A model generated the notes under the pieces. The model worked only from the letters and a program-made list of their open reading frames with translations, was not told the origin of the DNA and made no database searches. A DNA stretch of 64,000 nucleotides from Aporrectodea caliginosa (Eukaryota; Annelida; Clitellata; Crassiclitellata; Lumbricidae): the NCBI GenBank assembly GCA_020284085.1, contig JACEVL010000102.1:511501-575500 (forward strand), written 5' to 3'. Position 1 is the stretch's first letter. The number at the start of each line of letters is the position of its first letter. Position numbers and translations under genes: made by a program. Shown here one piece after another: positions 10,190 to 23,700 of this stretch.

Positions 10190-11000
10190 CTTAAGAAGAA
10201 AACGTCAATCAATTAGCAGACAGTGTTTTAGTATAACTAGAAGACAAGAACATTGGTGAGCACCTACAAACACACATAGCCTGACGTGATGTGAAGTAAG
10301 TAACTGCTACATGAAACGAAATGTCAAATTATGATCAGATTCTGTCCACTTGCCACCTTGTAGTTTAACAATGAATTACACAAATATTTAAGTATCCTGA
10401 ATATTTGGATGAACAACATATAAATTGTGTAAATAGATTATGAGTCAACATAAATTTCATAGCTTGTAACCTCTACAGAAAGAAGCTGGACATGAATAAA
10501 CTCACCTTTATTGTCAACTTAGCATTGCATCCAAAGAGTTTGACGCGTTTGTTAGACTTCTTCCTCTTCTCAGGATTTCGAAAATCCGCATGACGACAGA
10601 CATAATCTTTTCGCTGCATTCCTCTTAGATTTGGATAAGTAGATCGGATTTTCCAATTCGTTTTCGTCAATCTCTCAAATTCACCAATCCACGTGTGCCC
10701 TTCTGTAATTTAAATAACTTTTATAAGCGTTTGCGAGTGTCAGAAAGCTTCTAAACAAAACGTAACGTTTTATAAAAATTGTTTGTGGGCCGAAATTCGT
10801 TTCGGGGATTCGGGTTTCGGGGATTCGGACCGCACCCGAAGAGTAGCCTACCATTGAGTCAAATTTATCTTACCTGAAAGATTGTTTATACTGGCATGAA
10901 ACTCCACTTGGAAATCATTTTCTGTCTTGAAATCCAATTTCATATCTCCATATGAATAATTTTGAGGGAGAAATTGTTGTTGAAACTGGAAAGTATCCAT
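9437..11000 (-). CDS. Zinc-binding (FAR1/CARF/ZSWIM-like) nuclear protein, three exons, possible frameshift in last exon
   Basis: Exon model: 10874-11000 (ATG at 11000, 42 codons plus 1 nt), 10506-10702, then from 9990 downward; both introns are GT-AG and in frame. Exons 2-3 join to give a pattern of spaced Cys and His: DYVCRHADF, LFGCNAKLTIK, then FSQHQHA. This resembles the WRKY-GCM1/FAR1-type zinc domains of CARF-, ZSWIM- and MULE-related proteins (inference from spacing, not a confident family call). Exon 3 then reads on to a stop at 9547. A frame one base away instead carries a very basic, NLS-like tail (GRPAACEKRKVKRARN) ending at a TAG at 9437-9439, next to an ATTAAA signal. A one-base frameshift, a tiny intron or a base-calling error near 9620-9650 would join them. 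The 5' end faces CSTF1 about 0.7 kb away. Confidence 0.55.
10147..10188. repeat. TA dinucleotide microsatellite
   Basis: Uninterrupted (TA)n tract preceded by degenerate TATG/CATG repeats, in intron 2 of the minus-strand zinc-binding gene. Confidence 0.9.
10787..10849. repeat. Short relative of the GGGGATTCGGG MITE
   Basis: Contains TTTCGGGGATTCGGGTTTCG and ends with ATTCGGACCGCACCC. The reverse complement of that end matches the left terminus of the MITE at 12705-12994. It lies in intron 1 of the minus-strand zinc-binding gene and appears to be one end plus a stump. Confidence 0.6.
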
Positions 11001-11724
11001 CGTAAACGATTGTTTGAAAACGACTCTTTATTTACGATTAGTAACGACAATTCTCATTGGTTGTGAGGCGCTGGCCGTGAAATATGTATACTGACTTATG
11101 ATTGGCTGAAAGACCTGCGGTTGCAACTGTCGTGTACACTTTGGAAATATACATCCGACCCTGAGTAGACTTATAATATTATTCAAAGAAATTCATATTT
11201 AATATTATCATACGATACTTTCTTGGTTTTGTTTGGAAGCGGCCATCGTTAACAGATGCAATAATAATGCATGAAAGGTGGTCGCTTCCAAACGGTTCTT
11301 CTATTACCTCTTTGTTCCAAACAATTATACTCATCTATTCTCATTAAACGCGCTTTCGTGCAAGACTTGTCTTGTTAAAGCGCGCTATAAATGTCTAATT
11401 GTATTGTAATTGTATTGTATAGTCAAAGCAATAACCATTCCAAAGATGATTAAGTGCTTGAAACCTACAAGCGGTATGCAGCCATAATGATCAAACTGCT
11501 CGATTTATGGTTTCTGCATTTATAATAGCGACACTATAGAAATCACTAACTTGCTCTCAACCATAATGTAAGAGATAGGATTCGAGAGATAAAGTTGGAC
11601 CATCGATCTTTTATGGACCTTCTCGTGTTTTACACAAACCAAAAACGGAAGTACACGCCGGTTACTGTAGAATCATAGTTTGATAGAAATTCAAATTCTA
11701 CAATTAAATATTACCTTAATATTA
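11001..11724. other. Shared upstream region between two divergent genes
   Basis: The ATG at 11000 (minus) and the CSTF1 ATG at 11725 (plus) point away from each other across 724 bp. No TATA box stands out. A fragment at about 11345-11430 (GCGCGCTATAAAT followed by ATTGT repeats) looks like a LINE tail. A bidirectional promoter is plausible but not shown by sequence alone. Confidence 0.45.
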
Positions 11725-14700
11725 ATGATGAATAAACTGCAACTTGGAGCAAAAGAGCGAGAACAGCTTTATCGCCTGATGATCAGGTGAGCCTTGCAAA
11801 ATGTTTCCTAACGACCGAACGGTGATATATTTAGCATCATCTTCATTCGCTTCGATGTCTGCTGAATTTATTGTGCTTCAGCGGTTTGGTGTATGAAGGC
11901 ATTTAGTATCGGGGTGCGTAAGCTTACGGGCGTCGGACGGTATCTTTTGGCATGCTGCGCGGAAGGTACGATGTTTGGTAAAGTCGTAGTTTACGTTGCT
12001 AAATTATTCTAATGTCTTCAATGCCGTACATGACGTTTGTAAGTAAGCAGTCTACTTATGTGCATGTTAACTAGCATCAATCCACCTACCATTTCATTAA
12101 GAAATTTTTTCATCAATCCAACTTCTATTTAATTTGAAAAAATTACTTTTATCAATCCAACTTCTATTTCGTGAAAGAAATATTTTTCATCAATGGAACT
12201 TTTATTTAAGCAAAGATATATTCTCATGGATCCAGCTTCTAATTACGGAAACAATTATTTTCATCAATCCGGTTTCTATTGAATCCAAAACTTAATTTCA
12301 TCCATCCAGCTTCTATTTACGGGAAAAATTATTTCGATCAATCCAACTTCAATTTTGAACACAGGAACGTTTTCATCAATCCCACTTCCATTTAGGGAAA
12401 CAATTTCTTTCATCAATCCAGCTTCCATTTTACAGTGACAACATCAAATAATTTAGCAACGTAAACTACGACTTTACCCGATGTTTTCTTAAGACGACAC
12501 TAACCCTCACCCTGACCTAAACGACCCTCACGCTGCGCGTAACCTTACCCTAACCGACTCTCACGACGCCTAAAATTACGAGAGAAAATACACGCACTCC
12601 CGATACTAAATGCTTGCCGCCAAAAGTGCCTTTGCATAAGCGGCGTACATTTAGTATCGGGTGCGTAAGTTGGTAAACTTGCGCTTTAAGGGGTCCAGAT
12701 TTTCGGGTGCGGGCCGAATCCCCGAAACCCGAATCCCCGAAAGGCATTGCGGCGTAAATTCGGCCGGATCCCCGAAATTGATTTTCTAAGTCCGACCGAA
12801 TGAATATAATAAAAATAAACATTTGAATAGGCAGTATATCGATATACATCAAGGCCACGCTAGGTCTTTGTCATGTTTACAATTTAACTCTGAATAGCTC
12901 GGCCGCTTTCTAGAAAACTGTTTTCGGGGAATCGGGCTTTTGTCTGTGTTCAGCGTTTTCGGGGATTCGGGTTTCGGGGATTCGGGCTGACCCCAGATTT
13001 TCTGGCACATCGTTAATCGTTATATTCAAAGTGACTATGTATAACAAGAGGTATCACCGCAACAGTTACAGGCCCAGTGACCGAAGTTAGTGAAAAGAAA
13101 TGAGACAAGATTACTTTTATGAAGCAGTAAAAGCTGGACTGATAAAACAATTGTCTGCCGAAATGGACGTTGGATTGATGAAACTAGTTAGGCCTATATG
13201 TTAAAATGGAAGCTGGATTGATGAAGAAAGCGTGTAGTTTAGCGTCGTGAATGACTCGCCATTGCATGGCAAAGTAATAGAAGTGGGATTGATGAGAATA
13301 ATTTTAGGTTAAATAGATGTGGGATTGATTAAAAGAATCTTGCATAAATAGAAGCTGGATTCATACCATTATCATGAAAATCATCGAAATAATTAAATAC
13401 GCCAGTGTCAGTGTGTGATCTCTTGTAATACATACTCCCCTTCAATACGAGTGTCATTATTCAGAACCCCTAAAGCACAAGTTTACCAGTAAGTTCACGG
13501 GCATTTTACGATATCTTTTGGCATAGTTGCCCAGAAGGTACCATGTTTTCTAATGACGGCACTAACCCTGACCCTAACCGACTCTCACGATGCCTCCTAA
13601 CCGAGGACGCGAGAAAACTTACGCACCCGATTCTAAATGTTTACCCCCATTTCAATGAAGCTGTAACAAGAAAATCTCTGATGTAGAAATATGACAGTTT
13701 ATCGCCCGGTATAATACTGTTATTACAGTGATATGTACGGCTGAAACATTGCGTAAAGACTCTTGAAAGCACTGTGTACCGTATATATAAATGCACTATA
13801 ATATATTACCTATAATGGTGTTTAGTTTGTTTTCTTAACTCTGTGATAAAGATCGATAAGGAACAATAAGCAGTATGAAAATATCTGTGAGGAGTTATTC
13901 TGAATGCAAATTTGGTTCTGTTTCGTTTCACGGCTGTTCTGTGAATAGAGTGAAAGATCAGCAAGATTACAACTTTCAACATGAAATTAAATGCAACTGA
14001 ATACCACTAAGGATTAAATTAATTCTGTTTTTTAAAACATTGACTGAGTTGATGTTTAAAGGGTTAAACGTTGTATTTCCAGTCAGTTGTTCTACGATGG
14101 TCATCAGACGTTAGCGGTCAATCTGGCCAACCTGACGATGGCTAGTCCTCCGTGTCCTCCGTCCGATCGGCTTCTGAAGGTCGTCACCCTTGGCCTCAAA
14201 GCAGAAGAAGGTTGAATGCTTACATAATTTCTATCAGTTAGTTATGTTTAGTTTTACAATGGGTCCTTTTAGTGTACACTGTTTGAAGATCTCAATTTAA
14301 TTATTTATGCATTGTTAAATAAGCTGAATGTTTTGTTATATCTTCTAAGTACCTGCTGAAAGTGTGAGTTGGTGATTAATATTTGCTGGGTTACCTTAAA
14401 TGGCGCTAAAAATGTTTAATCTGATCTGCTCTAATCTATAAATGACTTCTCTAGCTAACCTAATCTTTTGATTTCTATAGCTAAATTTAATAATAATGAG
14501 ATGATTGTATTGCGCCGTAGCACAGCCGGGGCCGAAGGAAAGAGTGCTGCACAAGAGTTGAAATTTGTTGATCTAATCTAATTTAATTTATGGATACCAA
14601 AGTGCGAGTAGACAGTTGGTCTAACAAAGAATATACTTACTTGCTTACTTAATCTAATACAATGATTTCTATGGTACCATTATCAGAATAATTGATCTAT

Positions 14701-17700
14701 GTAAAACCAAGGCATTATTTCTTAAGGTATTAAACACTTTTGGATAATATAGTTTTTTTTATCAATGTTGCAGCTGAGAATGGTGTCCAATCGAAGCAGG
14801 AGCCTGTCCTTGGACCGGGAATCGACTTAGAATTTGAGACTGATGGTTGGTTTTCTTATATACCATACAACTGTGTTTCATACAATACAATATGATACTG
14901 CCCTCCTTTCATCGTTCAGAAGTGCACACATGACCGTACAACAGAACAACGATAGCACTGGGCGATTGTGATTTGCTCAGGCTCCCACGCCCCACTTACA
15001 CAGTAAATCCGTACGTTCCGCTTTACGTACAGGCCCAGTGCTCTGTTCAGCTACCATGCACAAAAATATTTGCTCTGGAAACTTCATTCTGAGTGACATT
15101 GCATTCGTTGACTGGCAGCTGGCCATAAGAACTAGTCGACCAAATTAGTAGACATTGGCTTTCTTTTTATATTCATATGGCCTGTAGGCATGTCTATGCA
15201 TATATATGTAAGTGTGTTTATATATATGTAATGTAATGTAATTAGTAATTTATATAGCGCCGCTCACAGCCGAGGCCATTCAGTAGCGCTCCCAGTGCGA
15301 GAACCCCGAGAGAAGAAATATGTTTTAAGGAGAGAGAGAGATGAAGACAATGATCCAGAAAGGAAAGTCTCACGCAAAGTGAAGTGAAGGGCATTCCATA
15401 AAGAGGGCCCAATGATGGCAAAGGATCGAGTTTGAGCAATCGTAGTCCTAGCTCGTGGGACAAAGAAGTCAGATCGGTCCAGAGATCGTAAAGGCCGATG
15501 AGAAGATGCAGAAAGAGGAGGACGAATTACATCCCTGAGGTATTTTGGAGCAAGTCCCAGTTTGGATTTGAGGACCAAAGCAAGGACTTTAAACTGAATG
15601 CGGTCAGAGAGAGGAAGCCAATGCAGTTGGTTAACCATGAATGATGATATATGGGAGTATTTAGGAAGGTGAGCAATCAATCGAGCAGCAGTATTGAGAA
15701 CAGATTGAATAGGGTATAGACGGACCTTGGGAAGACCAATAAGTAGGGAGTTGCAATAATCAATTCTGGAACAGACAAATGCATGGACAATGGATGCCAT
15801 GGTAGAGAGAGGAACAGATCTGCGAATAACCCTGAGACGCCGTAGGTGAAAGTAAGAGGATCGTGTAAGGTTGGTTACATGAGCAGAAAAAGTGAGAGCG
15901 CTGTCCAAAGTGACACCTAGGTCACGCACACAAGTAGAGAACGTAAAATTGGGAAAGTTTTCAGAGAGAAGCGAAAAGTCAATTTTCAGAAGTTGTTGGG
16001 GTGTGCCAAGCCAAATAAGTTGAGTTTTGGAAGAGTTTAGCGAAAGGCGATTGGAAGACATCCACAAATGCAAGTCATGGGAAAGAGCTTCAATACGGCG
16101 AGCTAAAGTGAGTTGAGTAGACGCAGGACCATGAACATATGCCTGAACGTCATCAGCAAAAAGGTGACCAGTAGCAGAGTAATTTGTAAACAAAGAGGTA
16201 ATATCAGCCGTGTACAAAATGAAAAGAAGGGGTCCAAGGACTGATCCCTGAGGAACTCCTAGAAGGACAGGCACCCAGTTAGACCTGGAATTACCAGCTA
16301 TAACCATTTGGGTGCGACCAGACAGGTAGGATTGAAGCCAGAGAAGAGGGACTCCCTTAAGACCATAGGAGGATTCAAGGCGTTGGAGCAGAATATCGTG
16401 ATCCACCATGTCGAAGGCTGCTGAGACATCAAAAAGTGCAAGAAGGGTGACCTGAGCCTTATCAATAGCTGAGTAGATGTCAGCTAGCATAGAGAGCAGG
16501 GCTGTTTCAGTTGAGTGGAACGCCCTGAAACCAGATTGGTGTGAGGGGAGAAGGCCTGAAGATATATATATATATGTGTGTTTGTAAATGTATATATGTA
16601 TGTATGTATGAATGCATATTCATATACATATGTATACATATATGTATGTATTTGTATGTAGTTATATATCTGTATGTGTGTGTGCATGTATGTGTGTGTT
16701 CACTGTACAGTTGACTGATGGCAAATTGTTTTGCCTGTGTAGTTCAGACGATCTCTCCTGAGGCATCTCAGTACGAGACGTGTTATGTCACAGCTCACAA
16801 GGCTCCGTGTCGAACGGCTGTATTCAACAGCACAGGTGAAGAAGTTCTGTCTTGTCTCTTTCAAATCGTTCGAATCTTTATCGTAGTCAAGTATTTAAAC
16901 AGCATTCTCTAGGAGAAACTCTTAGGAAACCGATGGAGAAAGTTGTTTGTGCATCTTATGAAGTAAATGGCAAGTCCTGCAGTGCCTTGTTGACTAACCT
17001 CTTGTTTACTAGCCCTTGGCCTTGTGTCCCTTGTTTATTGACTGGGCTCTTGTTTACTGGTCCCTTGTTTACTGGAGCTGTGCACAAAGTGCAAAATTAG
17101 AAACTGATTTAAGATAATTCTGTGCATTTCAAACATATTTGATACCGACTGATTTTCTTGGTTGGTAAATGATTTTCTGTAAGTTGGATATTTTATTTAG
17201 TTTTGTTTTGCTGTTTTCTTTAGGTCAGCTGATTGCTACAGGTTCTGAAGATACTTCAATTAAGGTGAGGTGGTTCTTTCTTTCAGGGATCTGTAAGGAT
17301 TTTCATGTTAATTTATCTAAATTGTATTTACGTGAAACCAATCAAGTGCTCAGTCAACCAGTGAAGCAGTCAATCAATTCTATGTTCAGGTCGGTCATTT
17401 GTTCAATCGACCAAAGTATAAGGAAGTCATTTTGTGAACTTGTGTTAACACTTAAATGATGAGTGTGTACTAAAATGCATGGAAAACTAATCCCTCTCGT
17501 TGTTAAAGGGTTAATGAAGCACTCACATTTATGTATGTGTGAGCATATCTGGGATTTTGCATAGCAGCCTTTAAGAACCTCTGTTAAGTGTTGACAGTCA
17601 GCTCAGCTGTTGTAAACTTATAATTCAGCCAAATTGTGAATCACTCCTTGAAGGTGGATTTCAGCCGTTGTAGACTTCAGTCAGTCGACATGTTTTGCTA

Positions 17701-20700
17701 AAACTCGGTCAGCCATTGTAAACTTATAATTCAACTAAGCAGTCGATCAGTATGTCAACACTGATTGCCAAAACACAATCAGCCATTATAAACTCCTGTC
17801 ATCCAATATGATCTGCTAAAATGCAGTCAGTTGTATATATTTGTCAGTCAGTCAATGTAATATGCCATTTGTTGACTTATTTAACAGATTCTTGATGTTG
17901 AGAGAATGCTGGCCAAAAGCGCGACATCGGCCGACATCCTTGCCCAGGAAACTCCTCAACAGCAAATGGAGAATCATCCAGTCATTCGAACTTTGTATGA
18001 CCACACTGGGGTGAGTTCTAACGTCATCTTTTAAACGCACCAAGTCTGCTATTACTAGACTGTCAGCGGGTATCTGGAGATTATTTGAGGTAGATCTCAG
18101 TATAAGTCATGGTCTGATAGTTTAACGAGTCTGAATCTGAGGTGCAGGACAAGTATACCTGAATAATTTCTTGTTACAAAGAGTCTGCTGATCAGGCTCA
18201 GATCCACTTGGATTACAGACTGATTGCACTAACAATAAGACTGCAGTGTTGTACAAATTCAGAGCCAAAACTAGGATTGTTAAGTTCGGTAAGAGAACCA
18301 GAAACTCGACGATTTAAGTTATTGATTGGAGTTTTGGAGCGCTGCGGGTTTTATTCCCAAATACGTTATTATTGTTTAATATTGTTTTGTAGTATAATTT
18401 CTTAAAAATCATCACGAAATTCAATACTGAGATTGTTTTAAGGATCATACTATGTGAAATTAGTCTAACACTCTGCACTAACAATAAGATGCTCTTGAGT
18501 TCAAGCCTCCACTCTTGAGACGTTGATGTGCAGAGGCACATGGATAACAGACATCTTTGGAGCACTCCTACGTAGGTTATTGAAGGGGTGCTATATAAAT
18601 GCTCTGGATGAATGAATCTGACACAGGTTTTTCTATCCTGGAGGGCATTTGAACCCTCAACATCTTGGTAGATGGCCAACACACTTACCACTAGACCATG
18701 TAAATGCAGAAATAGTAATGTTCACACATTTCCTGTTCATGTAGGAAGTGACGTGTCTTGGGTTTCATCCGTACAGTCAGCTTCTGATATCTGGAAGTCG
18801 TGACTGCACCATCAAGTTCTTTGAGTTCTCAAAACCGTCAGTGAAGAAAGCGTGCAAAAATATCCAGGTAACAAATCTTTATTTATTTATTTATCCGCTT
18901 AATCGACGTTTGAAACGATTGTTGCTCGTTTTCAGCAACACTTTCAACAAGTCCTTGAAATAATTGTTATTAAACACATGGAGCTGTTGGAGCCAATATG
19001 ATACTTGAAGGTTATTTTGGAAAATGTAATTAGGATGAATTATTGCACTATATTAATATCTTATAATTTAATATTCTGCCTGGTTAATATTAGGTTATAA
19101 ATTATGTTAACTGCTAATATATCTTTCTGTTATTCAAATTATTATAATTCATGAAAAATATTAAAGAAGGGAATGTCTAAGAATTCAGACTTCACCCCTA
19201 CAGTTGTGTCTTAGAATATTTAAGGTTTAAGGAATTGACCTCATGACCTTATGAATTCGTTTTAAAGTTTGAAATGAGTGATAAATAGATCTGTTTATGA
19301 ATTTGTTTCATTATTTGTTTGTTCTGCTTGGCACAGGAGGCGGCTGAAGTGAGATGCCTAGATTTCCACCCATCTGGTGACTACCTCCTTGTCGGCACCC
19401 AGCATCCAACGCGTACGTCTTACGATCATTTAACCACCTAGCTGTTAACTCTATTCAAACGATATTATTAAGACGCACCTGTTTATTAAATCCCTGAGAC
19501 AGCCTTATTCAAATGCCTAACATGTTGCCTAACAACCTCCAACCTGAACTCTTCCTGTCTTCTGCAAGTGCTTGAAGACCATTCTGTTTGATTGTGGTTT
19601 CATTGTGTTAGGTCGGGAGCGCCTCTGATGAGTGGAGCTATATAAGTGGAGCTATATAAATTTGCAATTACAATCACAATTCACAGCAGTTTTGAGAGTT
19701 TCTAAAATCAAGCTGTGATCAGGTAAATATCCAGATGATCAGTGCATTAACATTTTAACGACGAGCTGCTTAGGTTTCCCAGTCACTTTTAATACATGTT
19801 TGTCTTTGACTTGTTAAGTGACACAGACTATGATGGATAAGAAATTTGAAAATGGTAAGTCTTAAGATGAGAACTAAATAACATCGGCAAGTTTGCAGAA
19901 CAGAAACAGGAAGACAGATCCATAATTGAGGTCCAGCAACAGGGAAAAAATCTTCTTCGTCAAGAGCAGTTCCAGTCTGGCATACGACCAGAAAAAGATT
20001 ATCACATGACCCGGTTGAATAATGATAAGTTTGGGGAATGAAGACTGAGTTTAAGGATTGTGGTTGGCTAGAGTTCCATGCACAGTAATAATTCTCATAT
20101 TTGCTGAGGCCTAGAAAAGGAAGTTGTTGAATGATTAATGTTAAATGGCATTCATGCGTTTCTCTGTGTGTGTTTTTGTAGTGAGACTGTATGACGTGAG
20201 AACATTCCAATGCTTTGTGTCACACAATCCGAATGACCAACACAAGTCACCAATCACAGCGGTAACGATTTGTCCTGTGTTTGTCTTTCTGTCGGTCTGT
20301 TCTGTGCCTTGTGTCATGCAGAGGAATTTACGGCTATTTCTGATTGTGTTCAAAGTGTTTAAATATTTTTACATTCCTTAGTGCATTTATTTGCATTGAG
20401 TTAATTCTGAGGTATGGGAATATCTGGTGAGGAATGAAGCGATTGTATCAAGACTTTGTTGACCAAATTTTAGTTGAACCTTCTTCTTCTGTAGTGGTTC
20501 TTGCACTGGGAGCGCTACTGAATGGTCACCGCTGTGAGCTGCGCTATATAAATTAGCAAATACTATATTTTTGGGGGGGTGAGGGGTCAGGGTGGTGTTT
20601 GCAGAGGTTAAGGGGGACCTTCCACAGTTCAGAAGATTGACGATTATGTTTCATCTTGTCTGTATGTCTTTCCCATCCTCAGACTATCTTCCATTTAACA

Positions 20701-23700
20701 ATTGAAAATGCACATTGACCCATTCCTTTATCCCACAGTTCAAAGTATCTTCCACTGAAAATATACATATCTCAATATAGTACTTCTTCAACCCATAGAT
20801 CTCCCCCATAGTTCAACTATTTCCTATTGAAAATGCTCGTTTTCCAAATAAATGTAGCTCCTATTCATAGGTCCTCTGACACCCATTGTTGTCACCTACA
20901 TATCACACAGTGGACTTAATTAAGACATTGTTTGGTTGTGCAGGTGAAGTACAGTCCATCTGCGAACCTCTTTGTTACGGCCTCAAAAGACGGAAACATC
21001 AAGATCTGGGACGGAGTGAGCAACAAATGTGTCAGCACGTTCGTCAAAGCTCATGATGGAAACGAAATCTGTTCCGTTGTCTTTACGAGGAATTCTAAGG
21101 TACCGACGGTTTCTTCTTGGTCTTCCAATTGCTCATTAATGGCTTGAAAGAGCACTTGTTTGTACGCTCTGAGTCAGTCAATGTAATTCTGAGCTGTAGT
21201 GTAACACAGAGTCATCTGAGACGCTGCCAACTTGAAATATTGTATCGAGAGACCCCGTTAGTGAAAAGATTTGGTTTTCTTAGGTGATTTCTATGATAGC
21301 AGTGGCGTAATGAAATGGGGCAGAGGGGGGGGGGGCAATCTCCCCTGGGCGCAGCACATTGGGGGCGCAAAATTAGCTTTCAGTGGTACACAGTACTATG
21401 ACAAGAACGATTACAAGTCAACAAGAAAATTGAAAGGGGTGCAGTCTCAACTCTTGCCCCTGGGCGCTGAAACCCTTCGTTACGCCACTGTATGATAGTG
21501 AATAGTGATTGTTGCAAATTGATTGCTTATTTTGTGATTGATGAGGCTATTTTATTCTAATTTGAGCAACCGTCCATGAAATAGCATGCTATCTGTGACA
21601 GCTCAGCCTATCATGCCTCTGGGGTTGGTAGATAGGATCATTAGAAGCTAGGAAGTATGGAAGAGATGGAGTGTTGGATGCGGTGACTGAATTTGCAATT
21701 CAGTGGGAAGGTTGTTCAACCTACACATCACAAGAACACTACCAGAAACTGTCAACCTTAGACAGTTAATTATAAGTCATTAAACTAGTACAGGGATGGG
21801 CAACTGGCGGCCCGCGGGCCGGATCCGGCCCCCGGGGACCTTTGAACCGGCCCTTGGCATGTCCTTTATATTAGCACTGTATCTGGCACTTTGGGGGCCT
21901 TTTATCCGGCCATTGTATAAGAACCTTTAATGCGGCCCTACACAACTGAATTTCTGTAAATAGACCGACATTAACACATCTGTTTCTTATTTATTAAGAA
22001 TCCGGCCTCTAATCTATAGTCAACTAGTTTACTACTCAGTCATCAATTTAATCTACTCTCTACATAAAACAAGACCACAAGTGGGTAGGTTCGCTACTTT
22101 AGAAACCATCTATAGGCTATCAGAACTTTCAAACGAAGTTGCTACTCTGGGGAAATCAAATATCAAAAGGCAATACTGTGAATTTTCCATGTTTTACTGA
22201 TTCTGCAAATATCAAGAAGTGCACAGAACAAATAACTGTATTGAAAGTAGAGTTCCAGTCCAGGTTTGCTGATTTGCTGCTCATGAACTAGACTTAAATT
22301 GTTTGAATCTCCCTTTTCCATCGATGCCAATTCAGCATCAAGCTCCATGCAAATGGAATAGATTGTACTTCAATGCAACAGTGAGTTGGAAATGAAATTT
22401 CGTGAGGTAACTCTGATTCAGTCCTACATAACTTTGCATCTCTCAGGATTCTAACCCTTCATTCAAATTTTCATAGCCTGAAACTGCATGGTTGTACTGT
22501 TTCCAAGCACGGTGCACCTATACCGGTATTTGTGAACATGTCTTCTCAAAGATGAAAATAACAAAGTGAAAAATCAGATGCAGACTAACAGATGACAATC
22601 TCTCCAATGAATATCGAATTGCCACATCGAACTTCAAAGCAAACATTCCAGATGTGTGTCGTGAGAAGAAGTGCCAGATCTCACATTAAATAAGCACACT
22701 AAACAAATGGATAGCCTACATTGTACAGACTAACAGTTTTATGTATTTTTAAAACTGAATAAAACTTATTTTTTTATTTTTTATTTTAGGACTGTACATA
22801 TTAGGATAATTAGATTTCCATCATAAAAATTATCTTCATTTGCTTTAACGGTTATTCTGTAATATTTAGTTTGAATAAAATTATTATAGTTTCATTTTCT
22901 GGGGCAAATGAATCTGCAAAAAATTAATTAGCTCGCGATTGGCGTACGGCCCCCGAGCTGCCCTTCAAGCGGCCCTCTGTTAAAAGAAGTTGCCATGCCT
23001 GAACTAGTATATAGATAAAGTTTCTGTGTTTTCGTCTTATTTACGATCGTCTGTATTGTGGTTGATCAATAATTATTTGTGTTAGAAGTCTTTCTGTTGT
23101 TTCATTTTTTCCAGTATGTTCTTTCAAGTGGGAAAGATTCCCTGGTGAAGCTGTGGGAATTGTCGACATCCCGTTGTCTGATTGCATACACTGGGGCTGG
23201 TGCAACCGGGAAACAAGAGCACAGGACCCAAGCGATCTTCAATCATACGGAGGACTATGGTAACTGTCCACATGGTTATTACATTACAGACCTACTCTGC
23301 CCCAACACTTGGCTGACTCAGCTACACCCCTAAAGACCCTAAAGGGTGCTCTAATACCATTGTGTGTTTATAACCTTCTTTACCCCAATCACATCTTCGT
23401 TCCAGATCCTTCTTTCAAGCCACACTGACACTGTTCACAGCTGTATTTGACTTGGAGACACCCGTGTGTGACAGACTGCAACTATTAGGCAGAAATGGGC
23501 GCATTAGAAATCGAATCTGTTGTTTAGTTTTGCTTACACTGGAACAGTGTATTGGTTTAAATTGTTTCATAGCGTTCAGTTTAACAGGAGAGACTAAAGG
23601 CTCCAGCATGAACACTACAAAATATCTGATGTTGTTTCCTAGTGTGGCATTGTTTCTGATATTGTTTTGTAGTGTTTTACACATCCGTTATTGTTGTTGT

